Shown in pieces: positions 8,137 to 14,934 of a DNA stretch of 28,547 bases (positions are counted from its first letter, which is position 1; every line of letters starts with the position of its first letter). Made by a program: the position numbers and the translations under genes. Source of the stretch: Desulfovibrionaceae bacterium. GTDB taxonomy: Bacteria; Desulfobacterota; Desulfovibrionia; Desulfovibrionales; Desulfovibrionaceae. The DNA lies in assembly GCA_900770205.1 (NCBI GenBank), contig CAAGJV010000294.1, positions 1-28,547 of the forward strand. The letters run 5' to 3'. Under the pieces are notes generated by a model that was given only the letters and a program-made list of their open reading frames with translations, was not told the origin of the DNA and searched no databases.

Positions 8137-9117
8137 CTAAAGCTCAAGCCTGGTTTCCCTGCCTTCCTTCATATCCAGAAGACTGCGTATGCCGCAGTCC
8201 ACCATGCTGGTAATGGATTCCTCCGTATAGAAAGCCATATGCTGTGTCAGCACCACATTGGGGAACTGCCGCAGGTAGACCATATCCTTATTCTTGAGGA
8301 TATCCGTTTTTCTGTCTGCATGATAGATCCCCTGCTCATGTTCAAAAACATCCATGGCCAGGGAACCTATCTTCTCATTTTCAATGCCTTCCGTCACGGC
8401 CTCAATATCCATGAGTTCGCCGCGAGCGGTATTAATCAGAATAACGCCATCCTTCATAAGGGCAAGGGAACTACGGTTCACCATGCGCATGGTCGATGGC
8501 GTACAGGGCACATGGAAAGTAATGATGTCGCTTTCCCTATACAGCGTGTCGAGGTCGACAAACGAGGCATACGGGCGCAGTTCTTCGCATTCGGAAAGGT
8601 TGTAGGCAAGGATCCTGCAGCCGAAGCCGGCCAGGCTGCGTATGACGGCCGCACCAATGCTTCCCGTACCTACAACGCCTATGGTCTGGCTGCGCAGGCT
8701 TCGCCCCATAAGGCCGTTCAGGGAATAGTCGTTCACGTTCTGCCGCCACATGGCGGGCTTATAGCGGCGAAGAACAAGCAGCATGAGCATAATGGTAAAA
8801 TCGGCCACGGCGTCGGGCGGGTAGGCGGCATGGCTTACCCGTATGCCGAGTTCGTGGGCGGCGGCAAGGTCGATATGATCCACCCCAATAGTACGGGTGG
8901 AAAGATACCCCGTGCCCATTTCCTTCAATTTTTCCAGCAGAGGCCTGTCTATTCTGCTTCTCCCGAGGATAGATATCCCTTCCGCTCCTTGCGCGAGAGA
9001 AATTGTCTGCATGGAAAGGTTTTTCTCCTCAAGATGAAGAGAAACCGGCAGCGTTCGTGCGAGAACATCCAGTTCCTTCCTCTCATCCTGGGAAACTTCA
9101 AACACGGCAATTTTCAT
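8137..9117 (-). CDS. D-2-hydroxyacid dehydrogenase, D-lactate dehydrogenase-like
   Basis: An NAD-dependent enzyme of the D-isomer 2-hydroxyacid dehydrogenase family, likely converting pyruvate and D-lactate or a close relative. It has 326 residues with the nucleotide motif GTGSIG at 150-155. The catalytic triad falls at R232 (NTARGE), E261 (FEHEQ) and H293 (TQHMAF). The spacings of 29 and 61 residues are the same as in Lactobacillus D-LDH. It resembles the LdhA/VanH branch rather than PdxB or SerA. It lies between DUF554 and NhaC in one operon, and the NhaC partner supports a lactate-type substrate. VanH-like function is unlikely because no ligase gene is nearby. Confidence 0.9.
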   Translation of the reverse strand: MKIAVFEVSQDERKELDVLARTLPVSLHLEEKNLSMQTISLAQGAEGISILGRSRIDRPLLEKLKEMGTGYLSTRTIGVDHIDLAAAHELGIRVSHAAYPPDAVADFTIMLMLLVLRRYKPAMWRQNVNDYSLNGLMGRSLRSQTIGVVGTGSIGAAVIRSLAGFGCRILAYNLSECEELRPYASFVDLDTLYRESDIITFHVPCTPSTMRMVNRSSLALMKDGVILINTARGELMDIEAVTEGIENEKIGSLAMDVFEHEQGIYHADRKTDILKNKDMVYLRQFPNVVLTQHMAFYTEESITSMVDCGIRSLLDMKEGRETRLEL

Positions 9118-9142
9118 ATAATATACTCCAATAATTCAGCAG

Positions 9143-9823
9143 CTACAGAAATGCGGCGGCAAGCATGTAGAGAACCACGCAGACGAACAGCGAAGGCAGC
9201 ATGTTCAGCGTTTTGCAGTCTTTAATCCGCAGCATGGAAACGCCGGAAACAAGAATGAGTATCCCTCCAACCACAGATACTTCCGTAAGCATGTCATGCG
9301 GAACAAAAGCCCCCAGCCAGAGGCCGAGAAGATACAGCCCCCCCTGCCAGCAGAAGAGAACAGGAGCAGCAAGAGCAATGCCCAGGCCATAGGTGGACGC
9401 CAGCACTATGGAAGTGACAAAATCCAGCGTGGCATTGGTAAAAAGAAAGGTATGGTTGCTATGGACAGCGCTTTCTATGGGGCCGAGAATGGAAAGCGTT
9501 CCTATGCAGAACAGCAGGATGGCCGTAGAAAGGCCGCGCCCGAGTTCGGAGCTCCCCATGCGTTTCGCCAGATTCTGAAATTTTCCATCCCAGTCCCACA
9601 CGGCGCCAAGAAAGCTGCCCAGCGCCATGCTCAAAATGAACAGAACAGGGTACTTGCTGTCGGGCATATTGGAAACAACGGCATTGATGCCTATGGCCAT
9701 GGCGGAAAATCCCATGGCATCGTAGAGCGCGTGCTGATATTTTTCATTGATTCCCCGGCGAAGCACGCTGCCGATAAGGCTTCCGCAAAGTATGGCTGCC
9801 GTATTGACGATAGTCCCTGTCAT
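9143..9823 (-). CDS. DUF554 family membrane protein
   Basis: A 226-residue membrane protein of the DUF554 (YdfK-like) family with seven or so hydrophobic spans. Typical features are the start TGTIVNTAAILCGSLIGS, the loop SMALGSFLGAVWD and a span beginning LCIGTLSILGPIES in slightly different form. The family's role is unknown; transport has been suggested from its topology. GGAGGTGCT precedes the start. It is the first gene of the operon with the D-LDH-like and NhaC genes, with only 25 bases to the next gene. Confidence 0.88.
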   Translation of the reverse strand: MTGTIVNTAAILCGSLIGSVLRRGINEKYQHALYDAMGFSAMAIGINAVVSNMPDSKYPVLFILSMALGSFLGAVWDWDGKFQNLAKRMGSSELGRGLSTAILLFCIGTLSILGPIESAVHSNHTFLFTNATLDFVTSIVLASTYGLGIALAAPVLFCWQGGLYLLGLWLGAFVPHDMLTEVSVVGGILILVSGVSMLRIKDCKTLNMLPSLFVCVVLYMLAAAFL

Positions 9824-9894
9824 AGCACCTCCAAAGCAAGTCCGCCCTACATACCATAAGCTGAGCCCTTTCGTCCATCAGTGAACAATCCGTT

Positions 9895-9917
9895 AAAAAA
9901 ATGCCGGAAAGCCGGCA
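9895..9917 (-). terminator. Orphan intrinsic terminator upstream of the DUF554 operon
   Basis: On the minus strand TGCCGG pairs with CCGGCA around a CTTT loop and is followed by seven Us. This is a textbook intrinsic terminator. No minus-strand gene lies upstream of it, since ricT is on the other strand. It therefore ends either a small RNA or a leader transcript of the DUF554-ldh-nhaC operon, whose first start codon is 72 bases further on. The 180 bases upstream can form several hairpins. Confidence 0.7.
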
Positions 9918-10072
9918 GTATTCATGGGAAAAGGAGAAAAGTATCTGTGCCGCAAGAGGCATGGCAAGGCAGGCCGCAGCCCCTCCGGTCTCTGCCTTTG
10001 CGCCGCTCCGGAAATACGGGCCTTATGGCACGGTATCATGGGGGTTCCCCACGGCTGCCCCTATGCAGGGCA

Positions 10073-10111
10073 TTGACAAGTCTTTTTTCGGAAGAGTATC
10101 TTCAAAAGATA
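10073..10111 (+). promoter_or_regulatory. Promoter of ricT-metG with an overlapping palindrome
   Basis: TTGACA (10073-10078) is a perfect -35 box. TATCTT (10097-10102) is a fair -10 box with an 18-base spacer. The -10 is also the left arm of a 15-base palindrome, TATCTT-CAA-AAGATA, running to 10111, which could be an operator. The start codon of ricT lies 49 bases further on. Confidence 0.55.
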
Positions 10112-10159
10112 TGTTTGTGGGGCAAACAGCCCTGTTCATCCTTAAAAAATCTCATCAGC

Positions 10160-11389
10160 ATGAAACAAACGATAGGCATACGATTCAGCAAATACGGGCA
10201 GGTTCTTGCCTGCCTGCACGAAGATACCGAGGAACAGCTCTCCGTTGGCGAATGCGCCATGGTCATGACGGAACGCGGACTGAACTGCGGCCATGTCATA
10301 TGGCAAAGGCCATGGCAGGAAGATATGGAACAGAGGCTCCAGGCAGCCAATGTCGCCATACAGAGCATGGTCAATCCTGAATCCGAAGAAGAAAAACCTT
10401 CCGCTCCTGCCGCCCCCATGCCCCAGGCCAGGCGGGCCACGGAAGAAGAATGCCGCATGGCGCAAGACAATGCCGTTCTTGCGCAGGAAGCCTGCCAGTT
10501 CTGCAAAAGCTGCATAGCTGCCCGCCATCTCGACATGAAGCTTGTCGATGTGGAAATCCTCTTCGACAGAAGCAAAATTGTCTTCTTCTTTACCGCCCCC
10601 ACCCGCATCGACTTCCGCGACCTTGTCAAAGACCTTGTCCGCCAGTACCGCACCCGCATAGAGCTGAGGCAGATAGGCGTTCGCCATGAAACGCAGATGC
10701 TCGGGGCCCTCGGCAACTGCGGCATGGTATGCTGCTGCCGCCGGTACCTGCACCGCTTTGCTCCTGTCACGATCAAAATGGCCAAGGAACAGAATCTGTT
10801 CCTCAACCCGGCCAAGATATCCGGCATCTGCGGAAGGCTGCTCTGCTGCCTGAGCTATGAACAGGAAAACTACGACACGTTTCACCACAACTGCCCCAGG
10901 CTCGGAAAACGCTATCAGACAACATCCGGCCCCATGCGCGTTCTTCGCAGCAATATGTTCCGCAATTCCGTAGTGGTTCTTCCCGATGGGGGGCAGGAAG
11001 TGGAAATGACGCTTGAGGAATGGCAGGCTCTCAGGCCCAGCCGCCCGGAAGGAACTGCCGCCCCCGCCGGCAAGGAGCAGAAAACACCTGCATCTTCGTC
11101 CATGATGGTATTTTCTGCGGCGCCGGATACGCTTGACGATGACCTTGCCGAACTTATCGTCGATGATGAATCCGCCCCCCTCGGGGGGAGTCACCACACG
11201 CATGCGGAGGAAAACGAGGACTATGCCCGCAGGCAGGCGCATCGCCCCATGCACGACAAGAAGCGGCCTTTCCCCCAGGCAGATTGCAGCAGAAAAGAAC
11301 AGCAGGAACCTTCCCCCAGCGAAGGCTCTCAGATGACAAACAGCAGCGGCAGAACAGACTCTCTTCCCCTTCGCCATACGGAGCAATAG
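10160..11389 (+). CDS. ricT: PSP1 domain protein, RicT/YaaT-like
   Basis: A homologue of Bacillus YaaT (RicT), part of the Ric complex that binds Fe-S clusters and modulates RNase Y. It opens with IGIRFSKYGQVLACL, the family's N-terminal strand pattern. The core is cysteine-rich: CQFCKSC, then GNCGMVCCCRRYL, then CGRLLCCLSYE, as expected of PSP1 proteins. The last 120 residues are acidic and low in complexity and are probably disordered. I chose ATG 10160 (409 residues) from homology, although no clear ribosome binding site precedes it. The frame stays open back to 9881, but that stretch has no family similarity. metG follows after 22 bases. RicA and RicF partners are not in this window, so the Bacillus role may not carry over. 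Confidence 0.86.
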   Translation: MKQTIGIRFSKYGQVLACLHEDTEEQLSVGECAMVMTERGLNCGHVIWQRPWQEDMEQRLQAANVAIQSMVNPESEEEKPSAPAAPMPQARRATEEECRMAQDNAVLAQEACQFCKSCIAARHLDMKLVDVEILFDRSKIVFFFTAPTRIDFRDLVKDLVRQYRTRIELRQIGVRHETQMLGALGNCGMVCCCRRYLHRFAPVTIKMAKEQNLFLNPAKISGICGRLLCCLSYEQENYDTFHHNCPRLGKRYQTTSGPMRVLRSNMFRNSVVVLPDGGQEVEMTLEEWQALRPSRPEGTAAPAGKEQKTPASSSMMVFSAAPDTLDDDLAELIVDDESAPLGGSHHTHAEENEDYARRQAHRPMHDKKRPFPQADCSRKEQQEPSPSEGSQMTNSSGRTDSLPLRHTEQ

Positions 11390-11411
11390 ACTCGCCCAAC
11401 AGGAGTTCCCC

Positions 11412-13376
11412 GTGAAAAGCTACTACATTACCACCCCCATTTACTATGTTAATGCACGCCCGCACCTGGGGCACGCCTATTCGACCATTGTGGCCGACAC
11501 ACTCAAAAGATTCCACCGCATGCTCGGCGAAGACGCCCGCATGCAGACGGGTACCGATGAACACGGGGATAAAATCGTCAAGGCGGCAACGGCGGCAGGC
11601 GTGACGCCGCAAAAATTTGTCGACGATATTTCCGGTGTTTTCCGCAGCCTGTGGCCTCAGCTCGGCATTGAAAACGATGGCTTCATCCGCACGACAGACC
11701 CTGCCCACAAAAAAGCAGTGCAGGTTCTGCTCCAGAGACTGTACGATAAGGGCGACATTTATTTTGGAGAATACGGCGGCCACTACTGCTACGGGTGCGA
11801 ACGCTTCTACACGGAAAAAGAACTGGAAGACGGGCTCTGCCCCCAGCATCAGACCAAGCCGGAATTCATCAGCGAAAAGAACTACTTCTTCAGGATGTCG
11901 CGCTATCAGGAACAGCTTCGGCAGCATATCCTCGACAACCCCGACTTCATCCGCCCGGAACGCTACCGCAGCGAAGTTCTTGCCATGCTCGAAGGCGGCG
12001 TGCTGGAAGATCTGTGCATCTCCCGCCCCAAATCCCGCCTTACCTGGGGGATAGAGCTTCCCTTCGATACGGATTATGTCAGCTATGTATGGTTCGATGC
12101 CCTGGCCAACTACATCACCGCCCTCGGCTGGCCGGAAAACGAAAACGATGCTTCCGGCGCATACAGAAAATACTGGCCCGGCGAACACCTTGTAGCCAAA
12201 GACATCTTGAAGCCTCACGGCATCTTCTGGCCCACCATGCTCATGGCCGCCGGCATTCCGCTGTACAAGCACCTCAACGTGCATGGCTACTGGCTGGTTA
12301 AAGACACAAAAATGTCCAAGTCTCTGGGCAATGTTGTCGATCCTCTCAAAGCGGCCGAACATTTCGGGCTCGAAGCCTTCCGCTATTTTCTCCTCCGGGA
12401 AATGAACTTCGGCTCCGATGCCTCCTACTCTCCGGAATCCATCATCACCCGCGTGAACGCCGATCTTGCCAACGACCTCGGCAACCTTTTCAGCCGCGTT
12501 CTTTCCATGAACGCCAAGTATTTCGGCAGCAAGGTGCCTGCTCTTGGCAATCAGCTGGAAGCTGATGACATCCTTTCCGAAACCACGGATTCCAGCGCCG
12601 AAAACTTCCTGCAGCTTTTTGGGGAACTGCGATTCTCCCAGGCGCTCGATGCCTTGTGGACGGCGGTTCGCGCCATGAACAAGTATGTGGATGAGCAGGC
12701 GCCATGGTCTCTCGCCAAAAACGGCGAAACCGAACGCCTTGCCACCGTGATACGCACGCTTCTGGAAAACATGTACAAGGTGGCCTACTTCCTCTGGCCT
12801 GTCATGCCCGTGTCTTCCTCCACCATGCAGGCGCAGCTTGGCCGGCCTCTCGGAGAATTTTCCGAAAACGCCCTGAACGATGTACTCCGCTACCGCATGC
12901 ACCTGCGCACCGGGCTGGAAATAGCGCCTTCTTCCAATCTGTTCCCCCGCCTTGAAATGGAAAAGGAAGAAGTTCCGGCAAAGCAGAAGAAGGAAAAGAA
13001 AGCCCCTGCTCCCAGGGAGGCTCCTGCCAAAGCTCCTGCCGCCCCGGAAGCCAAGGCTCCTATTGAATTTTCCGATTTTACTAAGCTCGACCTGCGCATA
13101 GGCACCATACTTGCGGCGGAACAGCACCCCAATGCCGATAAGCTGCTGCGTTTCGATGTCGACCTCGGCGAAGACAAGCCCCGCCAGATCGTTTCCGGCA
13201 TTGCCGCCCACTTCAAGCCGGAGGAGCTCATCGGCAAGAAGGTTGTGGTTGTGGCCAACCTGCCGCCCCGCAAGCTGCGCGGCATAGAATCCCAGGGCAT
13301 GATCCTCACTGCAGAATCCGAAGGAAAGCTTTCCCTGCTCACGGCAGACGCCGAAAGCGGCTCTCCCGTAGCCTGA
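11412..13376 (+). CDS. metG: Methionyl-tRNA synthetase with C-terminal tRNA-binding domain
   Basis: The enzyme charges tRNA(Met) and initiator tRNA with methionine. It has 654 residues and starts at GTG 11412 with AGGAG upstream. The class I ATP-site motifs are HLGH near the N terminus and KMSKS around residue 302. A single zinc knuckle of the form CxxC...CxxH (CYGCERF and CPQHQ) is the Thermus type, different from the E. coli four-Cys pattern. A Lys/Ala-rich linker near residue 520-545 leads to the C-terminal OB-fold tRNA-binding domain (DLRIGTILAAEQHPNADKL). The gene is co-transcribed with ricT and ends at a strong terminator. Confidence 0.97.
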   Translation: MKSYYITTPIYYVNARPHLGHAYSTIVADTLKRFHRMLGEDARMQTGTDEHGDKIVKAATAAGVTPQKFVDDISGVFRSLWPQLGIENDGFIRTTDPAHKKAVQVLLQRLYDKGDIYFGEYGGHYCYGCERFYTEKELEDGLCPQHQTKPEFISEKNYFFRMSRYQEQLRQHILDNPDFIRPERYRSEVLAMLEGGVLEDLCISRPKSRLTWGIELPFDTDYVSYVWFDALANYITALGWPENENDASGAYRKYWPGEHLVAKDILKPHGIFWPTMLMAAGIPLYKHLNVHGYWLVKDTKMSKSLGNVVDPLKAAEHFGLEAFRYFLLREMNFGSDASYSPESIITRVNADLANDLGNLFSRVLSMNAKYFGSKVPALGNQLEADDILSETTDSSAENFLQLFGELRFSQALDALWTAVRAMNKYVDEQAPWSLAKNGETERLATVIRTLLENMYKVAYFLWPVMPVSSSTMQAQLGRPLGEFSENALNDVLRYRMHLRTGLEIAPSSNLFPRLEMEKEEVPAKQKKEKKAPAPREAPAKAPAAPEAKAPIEFSDFTKLDLRIGTILAAEQHPNADKLLRFDVDLGEDKPRQIVSGIAAHFKPEELIGKKVVVVANLPPRKLRGIESQGMILTAESEGKLSLLTADAESGSPVA

Positions 13377-13404
13377 TCTGCTTTCCCTTTCTCCTGAACA
13401 TAGC

Positions 13405-13437
13405 AAAGCCCGTATTCCTTCAAGGAATGCGGGCTTT
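13405..13437. terminator. Terminator after metG
   Basis: Sixteen-base arms pair almost perfectly (AAAGCCCGTATTCCTT against its complement, with one G-U), leaving a one-base centre. It lies 28 bases after the metG stop. The U run is short (CTTTGTTCTC). The symmetric arms could work in both directions. Confidence 0.8.
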
Positions 13438-13523
13438 GTTCTCATCAGCTGGCAACAGGAAAATACTTTTTTCTTGCTGTCCCCGCAGGCACTGCTTATA
13501 CTGTTTCTGCCTTGTCCTTACTC

Positions 13524-13550
13524 TTTTGAAACAATGCTCCAGTGTATAAT
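13524..13550 (+). promoter_or_regulatory. Possible promoter for the 27-codon ORF
   Basis: TATAAT at 13545-13550 is a perfect -10 box. The best -35 is TTTTGA at 13524-13529 with a 15-base spacer, which is weak and short. The -10 lies about 60 bases before the small ORF at 13610. The region is AT-rich compared with the rest of the window. Confidence 0.35.
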
Positions 13551-13609
13551 ATTTCCTATAACCTTGTTCATAAGTAGGATATAAAATTAAGCCTATGAAG
13601 GAGACAAGC

Positions 13610-13693
13610 ATGGGTAAACTTCTCTGGTTTATCTTTCAGGCCATTTTCTGGAATATTATTGTTTATCTGTTCTTCCACATCATAAATTTTTAA
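13610..13693 (+). CDS. Small hydrophobic protein, 27 residues
   Basis: An ATG with a very strong ribosome binding site (GAAGGAGACAAGC) opens a 27-residue frame ending in TAA at 13693. The product is MGKLLWFIFQ followed by a stretch rich in Phe, Ile and Trp, ending FFHIINF. It looks like one membrane span with a basic N terminus. I do not recognise it. Its size and character match small membrane proteins that act as subunits or regulators, and also the toxins of type I toxin-antitoxin pairs. It stands alone in a 600-base gap between metG and rpsL. It is too short for ordinary gene finders, so it would normally be missed. Confidence 0.5.
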   Translation: MGKLLWFIFQAIFWNIIVYLFFHIINF

Positions 13694-13930
13694 AGAAAAA
13701 AACATCGTATGCAAGGAGCATGTTCCTCAGCCACTTGCCAGAACAACTCAGACATGCGTATACGGCATGACATAAGATGCATTAAGATTACAAATATTCT
13801 TGCAGGCTTCTGGAAAAAATACGCATCGTGTTCATCAAAACGGAGATTCTGCTTTTCTTTTCCCTGACTCAGTCATCGGCTGCTCTCCTCTGAATACTGC
13901 GCTGAACGCCTTTTTTTTTCCATTTTTTTC
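13694..13930. other. AT-richer intergenic stretch without a recognised gene
   Basis: No convincing coding frame on either strand. It holds CATGC/GCATG arms around GTATACG (near 13754-13770) and a TGACTCAGTCA palindrome at 13865-13875. A run of nine Ts near 13911-13919 follows a weak GCG-CTGAA-CGC hairpin; it could end transcription from the small ORF upstream. A small RNA cannot be excluded. Confidence 0.5.
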
Positions 13931-13967
13931 TTGACAAACAAACGATTCAAAGATATTTGGTATCGTT
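13931..13967 (+). promoter_or_regulatory. Promoter of the rpsL-rpsG-fusA operon with overlapping dyad
   Basis: TTGACA (13931-13936) is a perfect -35 box and TATTTG (13954-13959) sits 17 bases downstream. AACGAT (13941-13946) and ATCGTT (13962-13967) form inverted arms around the -10, with CAAA and TTTG nested inside. This would allow a protein to sit on the core promoter. No factor is identified. Confidence 0.65.
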
Positions 13968-14005
13968 CTTTGGCCTAACTTTGTGTTTTAATTTTGGAGG
14001 AACAC

Positions 14006-14380
14006 ATGCCTACTATTCAGCAGCTTATCCGTATCGAACGGAAGAAGGTGGTGAAGAGAAAGAAGACCCCGGCCCTGCAGGAATGCCCCCAGCGCCGCGG
14101 CGTGTGCACCCGCGTGTACACCACCACCCCCAAGAAGCCTAACTCCGCTCTGCGTAAGGTCGCCCGTGTGCGCCTGACCAACGGCATCGAAGTGTCGGCT
14201 TACATCCCCGGCGAAGGTCACAACCTTCAGGAACACTCCGTCGTGATGATCCGCGGCGGCCGTGTGAAAGACCTTCCCGGTGTCCGTTACCACATCGTCC
14301 GCGGTACTCTGGACACCTCCGGCGTGCAGGATCGCCGTCAGCGCCGTTCCAAATACGGTGCCAAGCGTCCTAAGAACTGA
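14006..14380 (+). CDS. rpsL: 30S ribosomal protein S12
   Basis: S12 sits at the decoding centre and helps control accuracy; it is the classic site of streptomycin resistance. The 124-residue protein begins PTIQQLIRIERKK. It contains the invariant segments TPKKPNSALRK and GRVKDLPGVRYH with the wild-type lysines. It ends RSKYGAKRPKN. GGAGGAACAC precedes ATG 14006; a start 12 bases earlier is possible but lacks this fit. It is the first gene of the str operon. Confidence 0.98.
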   Translation: MPTIQQLIRIERKKVVKRKKTPALQECPQRRGVCTRVYTTTPKKPNSALRKVARVRLTNGIEVSAYIPGEGHNLQEHSVVMIRGGRVKDLPGVRYHIVRGTLDTSGVQDRRQRRSKYGAKRPKN

Positions 14381-14457
14381 TTCAGAGCGTACGCTCCATT
14401 TTTATGGTCTTTCAGTGGTTCTGAAGGCCATTCCAACATCTTCATGGAGGAATCACC

Positions 14458-14928
14458 ATGCCCCGCAAAGGTCCCATTGCAAAACGGGAGATTTTGCCCG
14501 ATCCTATTTACAACAGCCGCCTCGTGGCCCGCTTCGTCAACCGTCTTATGTACGACGGCAAGAAGGGCCCTGCGGAAAACATCTTCTACCGCTCCCTCGA
14601 AATCCTCGGTGAAAAGACGGGTGAAGAAGCTCTGCACGCTTTCGAAAAGGCTGTGGAAAACGTCAAGCCCCATGTGGAAGTCAAGTCCCGCCGTGTCGGC
14701 GGCGCCAACTATCAGGTGCCTGTCGAAGTTCGCCCCGAACGCCAGATCTCTCTGGCCCTGCGCTGGCTCATCACCTATTCCCGCGCCCGCGGTGAAAAGG
14801 GCATGATCGCCAAGCTCTCTGCGGAACTCATCGATGCTTTCAACAACCGTGGTGGCTCCGTGAAAAAGAAGGAAGACACCCACCGCATGGCCGAAGCCAA
14901 CAAGGCCTTCGCCCATTTCCGCTGGTAG
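14458..14928 (+). CDS. rpsG: 30S ribosomal protein S7
   Basis: S7 nucleates assembly of the 30S head and contacts the E-site tRNA. The 156-residue protein begins PRKGPIAKREILPDPIYNS. It has the conserved RVGGANYQVPVEVRPERQ and ends AEANKAFAHFRW, all as expected. ATGGAGGAATCACC precedes the start. In many bacteria S7 represses its own operon by binding between rpsL and rpsG; the 77-base gap here shows no structure I can match. Confidence 0.98.
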   Translation: MPRKGPIAKREILPDPIYNSRLVARFVNRLMYDGKKGPAENIFYRSLEILGEKTGEEALHAFEKAVENVKPHVEVKSRRVGGANYQVPVEVRPERQISLALRWLITYSRARGEKGMIAKLSAELIDAFNNRGGSVKKKEDTHRMAEANKAFAHFRW

Positions 14929-14934
14929 GCCGCC

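Noticed and set aside
9918..10070. The structured region as SRP RNA, 6S RNA or a cobalamin riboswitch
   Set aside because: The conserved cores (GGTCAGGTCCGGAAGG-like for SRP, the 6S closing stem, the B12 box) were not found.
9881..10159. A 93-codon N-terminal extension of the ricT frame
   Set aside because: It has no family similarity, contains the promoter at 10073-10102, and its composition is unlike the rest of the protein.
11154..13445. A 763-codon open frame on the minus strand opposite metG
   Set aside because: It lies wholly opposite metG and part of ricT, both of which have full motifs. The open frame is a by-product of codon bias and has no recognisable domain.
13865..13875. TGACTCAGTCA palindrome as an operator
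   Set aside because: It is short, isolated and far from any start site. It resembles a eukaryotic motif only by chance.
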